NCBI GenBank assembly: GCA_030430565.1 | Contig: JAUIKS010000013.1 | Coordinates: 236,068-300,067, forward strand | Reading direction: 5' to 3' | DNA length: 64,000 nucleotides | Source of the DNA: Polyangia bacterium | Lineage (GTDB): Bacteria > Myxococcota_A > Polyangia > Nannocystales > Nannocystaceae | Part shown: positions 20,335 to 30,478 of the stretch, piece by piece | Layout: every line of letters begins with the position of its first letter | Position numbering within the stretch: the stretch's first letter is position 1 | Translations under genes and position numbers: made by a program | The notes under the pieces: model-generated | The model's database searches: none | Seen by the model: only the letters and a program-made list of their open reading frames with translations | Told to the model about the DNA's origin: nothing

Positions 20335-23300
20335 CTGACTTGGGCGCTGGCTTGGGCTTGGGCTTCGGGACGCCTTCGGGCGTCAGCTGGCCGAGCTCCT
20401 CGATCTCGCGTCGAAGGGCCCGGGTCTCGACGAGGTTGGGGTGCTCGGGGTCGAGCGACTCGCTCAGCGCGAGCTCGGCCTCGCGGATCAGCACATAGGC
20501 CTCGGCGAAGCGCCCGGTCTCGGCGAGGTTGGCCGAGAGCGAGAACTTGATGGCGAAGGAGTCGAGCGCGGTCGCCTCCTCGCGCGCCTCGACGCTCGCG
20601 AGCGCGCCGCGCAGCACTCGCTCCGCCTCCTCGTGCCGCCCCTGGCTCGTCAGCACGGCGCCGAGCGTGTCATAGGCCGCGATGGTCCGCGGGTGATCGG
20701 CGCCGCGCGTTCGGGTCGAGAGCGCGATCACGCGTCGCAGGTTTCGCTCGGCCTCGAGCAGGCTCGGATCCTTGGCGAGCGCCGCCACGATCTTGTCGAG
20801 GGCCGCTTCGGCGGCGGCCGGATCCTCGTAGGACGACTCGTCGAATTGCTCGAGCGGCGTGATGCCGACGTGCGCCAGCGACTCGCTCAGGTTGGTGAGG
20901 GAACTCAGCGTCTTGGGGTGCTCGGGGCCGAGCGCGCGCTCGCGCAGCTCGTGACAGCGTCGGTGCAGCCGCACGGCGGCTTTAAAGTTCCCGGCGTAGG
21001 TCTGCGCGGCGCCCATGTTGTTGAGCGCGTCCATCACGAGCGGGTGCCCCTCGCCGAAGATCTGGCGCCGGCTGTCGTGCACTCGCTGCATCAGGACGAT
21101 CGCCGCCGCGGGGTCGCTGGCCTCGACGAGCTGGATCGTGTGGGTCGAGACCGCGTCGATGGTCCGCGGGTGGTCGGCGCCGTAGAGCCGCTCGTGCAGC
21201 GTGATCGAGCGCCGCGACTGCGCTTGGGCCGCCGCGTAGTCGCGCTTGCGCGTCAGGACCTTGGCGTAGGCCTCCTCGAGCGCGGCGGTCAGCGGGCCTG
21301 ACTCGGACTCGGGCTCGAGGTCGCGGAGCAGGAGGCGCGCGGTCTTGCCGAGCATCAGCGCCTCCGCGTGGCGGTCGGCCTCGTCGCTGAGCGTGGTCAT
21401 CAGCGCGATCGCGGCCCGGGCGGCGCCGACGTCGTCGCCGGCCGCGCCCGCGAGCATCATCGCCTCGTCGAGGCGCGCGATGGCCTGCTCTGGAGAACCT
21501 GTACTCTCGAGCATCCGCCCGTGGACGCGGATGATGTCGGCGCGCAGCGCCTCGCCGCCGTCCTCGGGGAAGTCATCGAGCAGCGCCTCGACGCGCGCGA
21601 GCGCGGTCTTGCTGTCGCCCGCCGACGACAGCGCGACGACCTGGTGGAGGCGAGCGCGCAGCGCCTGCTGGCGCGCGAGCTCCTGCGGCGGCGGCGGGTC
21701 GGCCTGTCGCTCGAGGAAGCTGCGGTCGCCGCAGTCGGTGGCCGGGGGCAGCGACGCGACCGCCGTCACGGCCCGCGTCACGCCGGCGTCGCCGCTGCGC
21801 GTGAGCGCGTCGAGCAGCGTCTCGAGCTGGGTGGCGCGCTCCTCGAGGCACGCGTCAGCGCGGCGCGCGAGCTCGCTCGAGAGGCCGTCCGAGAGACCGT
21901 CGTCGACCGTCGCCGCGCGACAGGTCGCGGCGCGGGTCGAGCGCCAGTCGTCTACGTATCGGTCGAGCCACGGCTGAACGCGCGAGAAGGTCTCGCGCGC
22001 GTAGGACAGCGAGGAGCGCGCGAGGTGCTCGCGCAGCGTCGCGCGGCGTCCGTCCTCGCCGCCGGGCCAGACCTCCGTGATCGCCGCGGCCGCGGCGTCG
22101 CAGGCCGCGACCGCGCGGCTTCGCTCGAGGCGCTGCGCGCCCAGGGCGCCGAGCGCGACGAGGCCGATGAGACCTGACCCGATGAACACCCGACGCCGAC
22201 GCACGCGCGCGCGCCCGCGATCGATCGCCGCGAGCAGCGCTGGCACCGACGGCCAGCGCGCCTCGGGGTTGGACGAGAGCCCGCGCTCGAGCACGCGGCG
22301 CAGCCACGCCGGGACGCGGCGAGCGCTAGGCGTGCTGCGCATACGCCCGAGCGAGACGGCCTCTTTTAGGACCGAGAACGTCTCGCCGGCGAACGGCCGC
22401 TCGCCGTACAGCGTCTCCCAGAGGATCACGCAGAGCGCGAATTGATCGGTCCGCTCGTCCGTCGTCGCGCCGAGGAATTGCTCGGCGGCCATGTACGCGG
22501 GCGTGCCCATCACCGTGCCCGCCGACGTGAGCTCCACGTCGAGCTGCGTGGTGGTCGAGGTCGTGAGCGAGTCGGCGGCGGTCTGCTCCTCCTCGCGCGT
22601 CACCTCGGCGCCGGCGCGCGCGAGGCCGAAGTCCATGACGCGCACGCGGCCGTCCTTGCCGATCATGACGTTGTCCGGCTTGAGGTCGCGGTGGATGATG
22701 CCGGCCGCGTGCGCCGCCGCGACCCCGCGCGCGGCCTCGAGCACGCGATCGATCCGCTCGCGCCAGGGGAGCGCCGCGCCCTCGCCCGCGAGCCAGTCGC
22801 CGAAGGTCTGACCGTCGATGTACTCCATCGCCACCCAGACCGCGCCGCGCTGATCGCCGACGTCGAAGACCGCGACGATGTTGGGGTGCGCGAGGCGGGC
22901 GAGGGACTGGGCCTCGCGCAGCAGCCTGGCCGTGTGCGCGCGGTCGTGCAGCAGCTTGATCGCGACCTTGCGATCGAGCTCCGGATCGTAGGCGGCGTAG
23001 ACCGAGCCCATACCGCCCGCGCCGAGCTCCGAGAGCACGACGAAGCGACCGATCGACTCGCCGCGCTCGAGGCCGCCGCGACCGCGGCTGAGAGGCGGTG
23101 ACGATCGGCTGCTGCGCGTGACCGCGCTCGCCAGGGCGCGCGTGCGCGTTTGCTGATCGGCGGTCTCGATGATCGTGTCGTCGTCGCCGAGCGCGGGAGC
23201 GTTCGCGCCGCCGCGGCGCTCGGACAGCGTGGCCCCGAGCGCCGACCCGGGCCCGGCGCCGGGGGCGACGGTCGCGGCGAGCGAGGCGTCGAAGGCCGGG

Positions 23301-23470
23301 GGCGACGGCGTGTTCTCGGGCCCCGGGGGGTGCGCGAGCGATCCGGGCAGAGACGCCGCAGTTGCCTCGAGGGACATATCAACCGAGCTCGCGCGCTGCG
23401 GCGGCGCGCGCGTCTCGTCGAGCGGCTCTCGCGTGGATACGCGCCGCGCGGCTTTCGAACTCCCGGTCAC
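20312..23470 (-). CDS. Ser/Thr protein kinase with C-terminal TPR domain
   Basis: A 1052-aa transmembrane kinase. Residues 1-138 are a low-complexity cytosolic leader. The kinase domain (about 141-415) has GAGGMGSVY, AIK (Lys172), HRDLKPDN (260-267) and DFG (280-282). A single TM helix follows at about 428-446. The remaining 600 residues are mostly TPR-like helical repeats of the kinesin-light-chain type (for example ERLYGADHPRTIDAVSTH, RRCHELRERALGPEHPKTLS), expected outside the inner membrane. Start is GTG at 23470; the ATG at 23377 is a possible alternative that shortens the leader by 31 residues. Such kinases in myxobacteria act in development and stress signalling; the target is unknown. 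The gene lies 52 nt after the oxidoreductase gene, in the same direction. Confidence 0.87.
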   Translation of the reverse strand: MTGSSKAARRVSTREPLDETRAPPQRASSVDMSLEATAASLPGSLAHPPGPENTPSPPAFDASLAATVAPGAGPGSALGATLSERRGGANAPALGDDDTIIETADQQTRTRALASAVTRSSRSSPPLSRGRGGLERGESIGRFVVLSELGAGGMGSVYAAYDPELDRKVAIKLLHDRAHTARLLREAQSLARLAHPNIVAVFDVGDQRGAVWVAMEYIDGQTFGDWLAGEGAALPWRERIDRVLEAARGVAAAHAAGIIHRDLKPDNVMIGKDGRVRVMDFGLARAGAEVTREEEQTAADSLTTSTTTQLDVELTSAGTVMGTPAYMAAEQFLGATTDERTDQFALCVILWETLYGERPFAGETFSVLKEAVSLGRMRSTPSARRVPAWLRRVLERGLSSNPEARWPSVPALLAAIDRGRARVRRRRVFIGSGLIGLVALGALGAQRLERSRAVAACDAAAAAITEVWPGGEDGRRATLREHLARSSLSYARETFSRVQPWLDRYVDDWRSTRAATCRAATVDDGLSDGLSSELARRADACLEERATQLETLLDALTRSGDAGVTRAVTAVASLPPATDCGDRSFLERQADPPPPQELARQQALRARLHQVVALSSAGDSKTALARVEALLDDFPEDGGEALRADIIRVHGRMLESTGSPEQAIARLDEAMMLAGAAGDDVGAARAAIALMTTLSDEADRHAEALMLGKTARLLLRDLEPESESGPLTAALEEAYAKVLTRKRDYAAAQAQSRRSITLHERLYGADHPRTIDAVSTHTIQLVEASDPAAAIVLMQRVHDSRRQIFGEGHPLVMDALNNMGAAQTYAGNFKAAVRLHRRCHELRERALGPEHPKTLSSLTNLSESLAHVGITPLEQFDESSYEDPAAAEAALDKIVAALAKDPSLLEAERNLRRVIALSTRTRGADHPRTIAAYDTLGAVLTSQGRHEEAERVLRGALASVEAREEATALDSFAIKFSLSANLAETGRFAEAYVLIREAELALSESLDPEHPNLVETRALRREIEELGQLTPEGVPKPKPKPAPKSATTPPTP

Positions 23471-23522
23471 CCCTCGTGGGGCGCCCGGCGGCGGAGAACC
23501 TTACGCGACCGTCGCCCCCGGC

Positions 23523-24548
23523 TCAGCCCGCGCGGCGCAGCGGGATCGTCTTGTTCGACGGCGCCGAGGCCGCCGGCCAGTCGAGGATGACCGCGCCGCG
23601 CCGGCGGCGACGATCGACGATCCGGTGGGCCTCCACGACCTCGGTCATCGGCAGGCGGTGACCGATCACCGGGGCGAGCTCGCCGGCCTCGACGAGCGCC
23701 GCGAGGTTCTCCATCGTCTTCGAGTTCTCCTCCGAGATCCCGAACAGCACGGTCGGGCCGCGCATCCACGGCGTGACGATCGACTGCCAGATCTCGCGCG
23801 GACCTGCCTCGATGAACACGTGCCGGCCGCCCGCGCGCAGCAGGTGTCGGTAGTCGCGGAACCGCGACTTGCCCACGGGGTCGATGATCACGTCCCAGGT
23901 CAGGCCGGCGTCGCGCGGGTCGGCCTCGGTGTAGTCGATCAGCTCGTCGGCGCCGAGCGATCGGACCAGGTCGAACTTGCCCCCGCTGCAGATCGCGGTG
24001 ACGTGGGCGCCGAGCTGCTTGGCGATCTGGACGGCGTAGACCCCGACGCCGCCGGACGCGCCGACGATGAGCACGCGCTCACCCGGCTGGATCTTCGCCA
24101 TGTCGCGCAGGAAGGTCACCGAGGTGATCGCGCCGAAGGGTAGGGCGGCGGCCTCCGCGTGGCTGAGATTGGCGGGCTTCTTGGCCAGCGCGGCGCTCTC
24201 CGGGACGATGATGCGCTCGGCGTTGACGCCGCCGCCGTGGGCGCCGAACACCTCATCGCCGGGCTGAAAGCGGTTGACCAACGAGCCGACCGCGACGACG
24301 CGGCCCGAGAACTCCCGGCCGGTCAGCCGGTTGCGCGGGCGAAACAGGCCGGCGACGAGGCGGCCGAGCAGGCGCATGCCCAGGGGGAAGGCGGCCGCGC
24401 GGAATCGCCAGTCCGCCGTGGTCACGGAGGTCGCGTGGACCTCGATCAGCAGCTCCTGCGAACCCAGCTGAACCGCGCTAGGCGCGCTCTGGGTCTCGAT
24501 GGTGAGGACTTCGGCGGGGCCGTACTGGTCGATGACGATGGCTTTCAT
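23523..24548 (-). CDS. NAD(P)-dependent MDR-family alcohol dehydrogenase / quinone reductase
   Basis: A 341-aa medium-chain dehydrogenase/reductase. The GroES-like N-terminal half reads MKAIVIDQYGPAEVLTIE and GREFSGRVVAVG, and the Rossmann part has the nucleotide loop VGASGGVGVYAVQIAK at about 180-195. No zinc-ligand cysteine pattern is visible, which fits the zinc-independent quinone-oxidoreductase/enoyl-reductase branch. It is divergent from a LysR regulator, a classic regulator-target layout, and the operator candidate ACCCA-N4-TGGGT lies between them. The ribosome site is AAAGGGAC upstream of ATG 24548. Confidence 0.88.
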   Translation of the reverse strand: MKAIVIDQYGPAEVLTIETQSAPSAVQLGSQELLIEVHATSVTTADWRFRAAAFPLGMRLLGRLVAGLFRPRNRLTGREFSGRVVAVGSLVNRFQPGDEVFGAHGGGVNAERIIVPESAALAKKPANLSHAEAAALPFGAITSVTFLRDMAKIQPGERVLIVGASGGVGVYAVQIAKQLGAHVTAICSGGKFDLVRSLGADELIDYTEADPRDAGLTWDVIIDPVGKSRFRDYRHLLRAGGRHVFIEAGPREIWQSIVTPWMRGPTVLFGISEENSKTMENLAALVEAGELAPVIGHRLPMTEVVEAHRIVDRRRRRGAVILDWPAASAPSNKTIPLRRAG

Positions 24549-24577
24549 GGTGATGTCCCTTTCGACACCTCCACCGT

Positions 24578-24591
24578 ACCCATGCGTGGGT
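24578..24591. promoter_or_regulatory. Inverted repeat ACCCA-N4-TGGGT in the divergent MDR/LysR promoter region
   Basis: A perfect interrupted palindrome (ACCCATGCGTGGGT) in the 88-bp gap between the oxidoreductase and LysR gene starts. A dyad in this position is the usual binding site of a LysR activator. Confidence 0.45.
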
Positions 24592-24621
24592 GACTAGAAA
24601 ATTGCCGAAATCCGAGGATGC

Positions 24622-24627
24622 TATATG
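24622..24627 (+). promoter_or_regulatory. -10-like TATATG before LysR gene
   Basis: TATATG ends 9 nt before the ATG at 24637. It overlaps the alternative in-frame ATG at 24625, so the downstream ATG is preferred. Confidence 0.4.
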
Positions 24628-24636
24628 CGCTTGTGC

Positions 24637-25527
24637 ATGGATTGGCGAACGGTCCGGTTCGATTGGAATCGCGCGCGCGCGTTCTTGGTGACGGCGGAGG
24701 AGGGCTCGTTCTCGGCGGCCGCGCGCGCGCTCGGGATGGCGCAGCCGACCTTGGGGCGGCAGGTCGACGGCCTCGAGCAGGAGCTCGGCGTGCTGCTCTT
24801 CGACCGCGTCGGCAAGCGCCTCGTGCTGACCGAGGCGGGCATGGATCTGCTCGAGCACGTGCGCGGCATGGGCGACGCGGCCCGCCGGATGTCGCTCGCG
24901 GCCTCTGGGCAGTCCCAGGCGATCGAGGGCAACGTGACGATCTCGGTGGGCGACGTGACGGCGGCGTACCTGCTGCCGCCGATCCTCGAGAAGCTGCGAG
25001 GTGAGCATCCGGGCATCCACCTCGAGATCGTGGCGACCAACTCGGCCAGCGATCTCCGCCGCCGCGAGGCCGACATCGCGATTCGCAACTTCCGGCCGCA
25101 GCAGCCAGAGCTGGTCGCGCGCAAGGTCCGTGAGATGGACGGGACGCTGTACGCGGCGACGCGCTACCTCGAGCGGATCGGGCGGCCGCGCACGAAGGAG
25201 CAGCTGCGCGCGGCGGACTTCATCGGCTTTGACCGCGGCGACGCGATGATCAAGGGGCTGCGCGCGATGGGCCTCGAGGTCGACAAGCGCAGCCTCGTGC
25301 TGGTGTCGGAGAACCAGATCGTGCAGTGGGAGCTGGTGAAGCAGGGCCTGGGTGTGGGGGTGATGTCGTCGGTGATCGGCGACGCCGAGCCGGGGGTCGA
25401 GCCGGCGCTGCCGTCGATGCCGAAGATGACCTTCCCCGTGTGGCTGGTGTCGCACCGCGAGCTGCACACGAGCCGGCGGGTCCGGATCGTGTTCGAGCTG
25501 CTGGCGCGCGAGCTCGCGGCGATCTAG
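24637..25527 (+). CDS. LysR-family transcriptional regulator
   Basis: A 296-aa LysR regulator. The N-terminal winged HTH (about 8-65) reads FDWNRARAFLVTAEEGSFSA, then ALGMAQPTLGRQVDGLEQEL and FDRVGKRLVLTEAG. The effector domain follows (about 90-290; VTISVGDVTAAYLLPPIL). It probably controls the divergent MDR oxidoreductase gene and itself. The start at 24637 rather than 24625 is chosen because the -10-like TATATG overlaps the upstream ATG. The inducer is unknown. Confidence 0.9.
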   Translation: MDWRTVRFDWNRARAFLVTAEEGSFSAAARALGMAQPTLGRQVDGLEQELGVLLFDRVGKRLVLTEAGMDLLEHVRGMGDAARRMSLAASGQSQAIEGNVTISVGDVTAAYLLPPILEKLRGEHPGIHLEIVATNSASDLRRREADIAIRNFRPQQPELVARKVREMDGTLYAATRYLERIGRPRTKEQLRAADFIGFDRGDAMIKGLRAMGLEVDKRSLVLVSENQIVQWELVKQGLGVGVMSSVIGDAEPGVEPALPSMPKMTFPVWLVSHRELHTSRRVRIVFELLARELAAI

Positions 25528-25699
25528 CCCCACCGCTCAGGGCTCGCGGGACCGCGCTCTCCCACGCGGGCGACGGGGCGCGATCGCGTCTCGCGGTGGC
25601 CTCCGCGTCAGCGCGGCGCTCGAGCGCGACGCCCGGGCGGCGGCGCGGCGCTCGTTATCGTGTCCGGCGGCGCCCCGCGGCGACGAGCCGCTTGTTCCC

Positions 25700-25707
25700 G
25701 ACATGTC
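25700..25707. promoter_or_regulatory. GACATGTC palindrome at start of lipoprotein gene
   Basis: A perfect 8-bp palindrome ending 2 nt before the ATG at 25710, with TGAGACAC just downstream. It matches the core at 2633-2640. A repressor bound here would block initiation; that is inference. Confidence 0.3.
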
Positions 25708-25709
25708 TA

Positions 25710-26666
25710 ATGAGACACAGTATAGCCGTGAAGAACCTGAACGAGCGGACACAAGCCCTCATCGCTGGAGTCGGCGCGCTGGCGCTCGGGCTCGCCGCGT
25801 CGTGCACCGCCACCGGCGGCGGCGGCGGTGGCGGCGACAAGTGCGGCCCGTCGATCGAGGCCGAGATGCTGGAGCGGTGCGCGCGCTCCGATCGCGGGAG
25901 GACGCTATTCCCGGTGCCCAAGGTGACCTGGGCGGCGCGGGCCTCACAGCCTCCGGCCGACATCCTGCTGCTCGAGCTCACCTCCGAGCAGGTCACCTTT
26001 GACCGCGGCGACCCCATCCCGCTGACCAAGTTCGACTACTTCCTCGAGGAGCTCGACAAGACCTGGGCGCTCGCCGAGTCGAGCGGAGACCCCAAGACCT
26101 GGGCGCTCGTCATCGCCAGCGACGCGCCGCGCGGCGTGGTCGCGAAGGTCTTTCAAGCGCTCGATGACGTCGGCCGCACCCGCGGCTTCGTGATGCTCGA
26201 CGACGGCGAGCTCGTGACCTTCATCGAGGAGCCGAGCGAGTACGACGCGATGCAGCAAGAGGTCTACGAGCAGGTGAGCGCCACGCCCGCCAAGGAGCGC
26301 ACCAAGAAGCTCCGCGAGGAGATCCAGAAGCGCGCGCCCACGTGCTTCTCGGTCAACGATCTCGTCCTCGAGGTCGCCGGCGCGCCGCTGCACGTGCTGT
26401 GCCGCGTCACCGCGCGGGACGTGGCGAAGCGCCTCGTCGCGTGCGGGTGCCCGGCCAGCAGCGGCGCGATCGCGTCGCTGCTCGCGGAGGGCTTCAACTC
26501 GAAGCTGCCGAGCGTCGTCGTCCCCGTGACGCTCGACAAGACGGCGCAGGCGCAGGCGGGCGCGACCTGGGCCGAGATCGTCGACGGCCTCGAGAAGACC
26601 GAGCTCGACACGCTGTGGGTCGACGCCGCGCCCCCCGCTCCCGTCGCGCCCGCGCCCGCGCCGTGA
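25710..26666 (+). CDS. Lipoprotein of unknown function, weakly ExbD/TolR-like
   Basis: A 318-aa predicted lipoprotein: signal segment ALIAGVGALALGLAASC with lipidated Cys32, a Gly-rich linker, then a soluble domain and a Pro/Ala tail. Residues about 75-150 (ILLLELTSEQVTF, WALVIASDAPRGVVAKVFQA, LDDVGRTRGFVML) recall the periplasmic domain of ExbD/TolR proteins, where a strand-helix-strand unit follows 'adk..pyg.vv.vmd'. There is no ExbB partner nearby, so this is only a structural suggestion. The open frame extends upstream, but the signal peptide places the start at ATG 25710 or GTG 25728. Confidence 0.65.
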   Translation: MRHSIAVKNLNERTQALIAGVGALALGLAASCTATGGGGGGGDKCGPSIEAEMLERCARSDRGRTLFPVPKVTWAARASQPPADILLLELTSEQVTFDRGDPIPLTKFDYFLEELDKTWALAESSGDPKTWALVIASDAPRGVVAKVFQALDDVGRTRGFVMLDDGELVTFIEEPSEYDAMQQEVYEQVSATPAKERTKKLREEIQKRAPTCFSVNDLVLEVAGAPLHVLCRVTARDVAKRLVACGCPASSGAIASLLAEGFNSKLPSVVVPVTLDKTAQAQAGATWAEIVDGLEKTELDTLWVDAAPPAPVAPAPAP

Positions 26667-26732
26667 CGCGTAGGGGGCCTGTCCGTAGAACCATGTTTCC
26701 CTCAGCGAGGGGAGGATCCGAGCGGCGCGAGC

Positions 26733-28160
26733 TCAGTCGTGCAGGCGGGCGATCTGCTCGTGCAGCGCGGGCGTGGACGGCTCGCCGAGCAGGGCGCCCA
26801 AGTACATGGCGAGCGCGCTGGCGGGGAGGGCGTAGAGGATCGCGGAGAGCGTGGGGACGGCGCCCGAGAAGAACAGCGCGAGGTAGACGAGCGCGCCGGT
26901 CGTGAGCGCCAGGACGCCGCCGAGGGTGTTGGCGCGGCGCCACCACAGCCCAGCGATCAGCGGCACGAACAGCGAGGCGCTGAGGACCCCGATCGCGGCC
27001 GAGTAGAGCTCGGTGAGCAGGGCGGGGGGGTTGAAGGCGAGCGCGGTCGCGAGCGCGCCGACGAGCCAGACGACCGCGACGTTGATCCGCCCGAGCGTCT
27101 TCGGGGAGAGCGGGCGCTTGGCGGCGACCTCGATCATGTCGTGGGCGACCGCGGAGCTGCACGCGAGCAGGAGCGCGTCGGTCGTGGACATCACCGCCGC
27201 GATCACGGCCGCCACCGCGATCCCGCGCAGCAGCGGCGGGAAGTGGGCCTTGACCACCTCGTGGAACACCAGGTCGGCGTCGCTGAGGTTGGGGAAGCTG
27301 GCTTTTCCGACAGGGACGATGATCAGCGTAGCGATCAGGATCAGCGCGACGTAGCCGATCATCGCCATGTTGAGCGAGAGCTGGGCGCCGCGCGCGTCCT
27401 TGGCCGCGTACACGCGCATCACGACGTGCGGGACCACCGGGATCGCGGCCGCCCAGATCACGAAGGCGCCGAGGCTCGAGGACAGGCCCGCGCCGCCAGC
27501 CTCGCCGAGGGGGGGCGCGCGCTCCATCGCCGTAGCGAAGATCGCCGACGCGCCGCCGAACTCCGCCATCAGCACGAACGCGGCGATGATGATGACCGCG
27601 AGCATGATCGCGCCCTGCACCACGTCGGTCCAGGTGACCGCGAGCATGCCCCCGAAGGACACGTAGGCGACGAAGACCACGGCCGAGAGGATCAGCGCGG
27701 TGTTGTAGGGGATCCCGAGCAGCGCCTCGGCGGTCAGGCCGGCGGCCTTCATCTGCGCGACGATGTAGACCGTGAAGCTGAGCACGATTAGCAGCGGCAC
27801 GCCGAAGCGCACGACCGGCGAGGGGAAGCGCGCGCTGAGGAAGTCGGTGATCGTGAACTTGCCGAAGCGCCGCAGGTGCGGGGCCACGAGGATCGCCGCC
27901 AGCGGGAAGCCGACGACCGCGCCGGCGAAGAACGCGAGCGTGGTCGGGATGCCCTTGCTGTAGGCCAGGCCCATGACGCCGATGATCGAGCCGCCGCTGG
28001 CGAGCGCGGCCATCAGCGCGATCGCGTTGACCCACGGCCCGACGCTGCGGCCCGCGACCCAGTACTCGTCGTTGGAGCCGAGCACGCGGCGCGAGGCCAA
28101 CACCCCGATCAGCACGCAGGCGATCAGGTAGGCGATGACGACGCCGTGCTCGAGCATCAT
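26733..28160 (-). CDS. Sodium:solute symporter (SSS/SLC5 family)
   Basis: A 475-aa inner-membrane protein with about 13 hydrophobic segments. Family signals include EYWVAGRSVGPWVNAIALMA, ALASGGSIIGVMGLAYSKGI at TM2, the FGKFTITDFLSARF loop and TDALLLACSSAVAHDM near TM8. Members import acetate, proline, panthenol or other solutes with sodium; the layout is closest to the acetate/monocarboxylate permease type, but the substrate is not certain. It overlaps the upstream small membrane-protein gene by 4 nt (ATGA), so the two are translated together. Confidence 0.88.
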   Translation of the reverse strand: MMLEHGVVIAYLIACVLIGVLASRRVLGSNDEYWVAGRSVGPWVNAIALMAALASGGSIIGVMGLAYSKGIPTTLAFFAGAVVGFPLAAILVAPHLRRFGKFTITDFLSARFPSPVVRFGVPLLIVLSFTVYIVAQMKAAGLTAEALLGIPYNTALILSAVVFVAYVSFGGMLAVTWTDVVQGAIMLAVIIIAAFVLMAEFGGASAIFATAMERAPPLGEAGGAGLSSSLGAFVIWAAAIPVVPHVVMRVYAAKDARGAQLSLNMAMIGYVALILIATLIIVPVGKASFPNLSDADLVFHEVVKAHFPPLLRGIAVAAVIAAVMSTTDALLLACSSAVAHDMIEVAAKRPLSPKTLGRINVAVVWLVGALATALAFNPPALLTELYSAAIGVLSASLFVPLIAGLWWRRANTLGGVLALTTGALVYLALFFSGAVPTLSAILYALPASALAMYLGALLGEPSTPALHEQIARLHD

Positions 28161-28429
28161 CGGCGCGCGCCTCCTTTTTCGGCGTCGTCACCCGCGGCCG
28201 AGCGCGCGAGCAAGAGGCGCGCGAGCGCGATGATCGGCGAGAGCAGCATCAAGGCCGCGAGCAGCCAGCCGCGCAGCGCCATGCCCCAGACCTGTACGCT
28301 CTGCCATGTCGGAAGGAACACGACGACCGCGGCGAGCAGGACCACGAGGATGTACACGAGGTCGCCGCGCGCCATGGGGTAGAAGCCGCGCGGGGCAGGG
28401 GCTGACTCTGGGCTGCGCTTCGCGGTCAC
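28157..28429 (-). CDS. Small two-TM membrane protein, probable accessory subunit of the SSS symporter
   Basis: A 90-aa protein with two hydrophobic stretches (VYILVVLLAAVVVFLP; LRGWLLAALMLLSPIIALARLLL) and a charged C-terminus. It is encoded immediately before, and overlaps by 4 nt, the sodium:solute symporter gene. Small two-TM subunits are known next to several SSS transporters (DUF485/DUF4212 types), which supports the role; no motif proves it. Start GTG 28429, with ATG 28375 as a shorter alternative. Confidence 0.65.
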   Translation of the reverse strand: MTAKRSPESAPAPRGFYPMARGDLVYILVVLLAAVVVFLPTWQSVQVWGMALRGWLLAALMLLSPIIALARLLLARSAAGDDAEKGGARR

Positions 28430-28449
28430 GGGCGGTGCAGAATCCAGGG

Positions 28450-28455
28450 TACCAT
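28450..28455 (+). promoter_or_regulatory. -10-like TACCAT before small lipoprotein gene
   Basis: TACCAT ends 7 nt before the ATG at 28463. The promoter seems intact although the reading frame behind it is broken. Confidence 0.4.
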
Positions 28456-28462
28456 CGAGGCG

Positions 28463-28751
28463 ATGACGCGATGGCTCAAGACGCTGGCGCTACCGCTGCT
28501 GCTCGTCGCCTGACTTCTTGATTCACGACAGCGCCAAGGTCTCCGTGGTCCTGCACACGACGTTCTCGAACGGTCCCGATCTCGAGGACCCGTACGACCT
28601 GTACGGGATCGAGGTCGACCCGCAGCAGCTTAACGCCACGATCGAGACGTGCGCGGAGCTGTCAGAGGACGCGTGTCCGCCTTGCCTCTACGCGATGATG
28701 ATCGGCGAGGGGATCCCGCTCGAGACCATCACCTGCGACGACGCGCCGTAG
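28463..28751 (+). pseudogene. Small lipoprotein gene with a frameshift at the lipobox
   Basis: From ATG 28463 the frame encodes a signal peptide, MTRWLKTLALPLLLVA, then hits TGA at 28511. From about 28512 a different frame continues to 28751, encoding a Cys-containing domain of about 80 residues (HDSAKVSVVLHTTF, CAELSEDACPPCLYAMMIG). Two missing bases after the TG at 28511-28512 would join them as LLLVAC-D-F-L, a perfect lipobox. The downstream part could start at TTG 28518 but would then lack export. Either the gene is broken, the read has an error, or a frameshift is used. It lies 6 nt from the convergent miaB end. Confidence 0.55.
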
Positions 28752-28757
28752 CAGGCC

Positions 28758-30182
<1,425 letters not shown>

Positions 30183-30191
30183 GGGCGAGGA

Positions 30192-30219
30192 ATCGTACGT
30201 CAAAACGCGCTGTTGTCAC
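30192..30219 (-). promoter_or_regulatory. miaB promoter
   Basis: Reading the minus strand, GTGACA (30219-30214), a 16-nt spacer, and TACGAT (30197-30192) form a plausible promoter. The -10 ends 9 nt before the chosen ATG. Confidence 0.4.
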
Positions 30220-30370
30220 GGAGCCTGGTGCTTGGGAACCACAGCGTCCGCGTCGCGCGACAGCCGGCCGAAGGGACGGTTTGCCGGAACACCCCGATTT
30301 CGCGTTTTTTTAGTTTTTTGACTAGGCGCGTCGGGCGCGTTTTGAGCTGCGCCGTTGTGAATATGCAGCC

Positions 30371-30400
30371 TTTACCGGAGCGGAGATTCCCGCATAGAAT
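30371..30400 (+). promoter_or_regulatory. Probable promoter of PPIase lipoprotein gene
   Basis: TTTACC/TTACCG near 30371-30377 and TAGAAT (30395-30400) with about 17 nt between. Transcription would begin near 30407, right at the base of the hairpin at 30408-30433. Confidence 0.4.
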
Positions 30401-30407
30401 CCCGCGC

Positions 30408-30433
30408 GACTTCGATACTTTCGTACCGAAGTC
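30408..30433 (+). other. Hairpin at the predicted 5' end of the PPIase transcript
   Basis: GACTTCGATAC (30408-30418) pairs with GTACCGAAGTC (30423-30433) with one A-C mismatch and a TTTC loop. At the very start of a leader this shape would protect the RNA from 5'-end decay. The Shine-Dalgarno lies 35 nt further on and is not covered. Confidence 0.4.
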
Positions 30434-30478
30434 GGCTTTGCGCCCGCGGCATCCCCGGGGCCGGGCAGAGGAGAATTC

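Noticed and set aside
23440..23475. tRNA-like T-arm (GGGAGTTCGAAAGCC on the minus strand)
   Set aside because: No acceptor, D or anticodon stems around it; it lies in the start region of the kinase-TPR gene.
30300..30322. T-rich run as an intrinsic terminator
   Set aside because: No GC stem precedes it on the plus strand, and no plus-strand gene ends there; the upstream gene miaB is on the minus strand.
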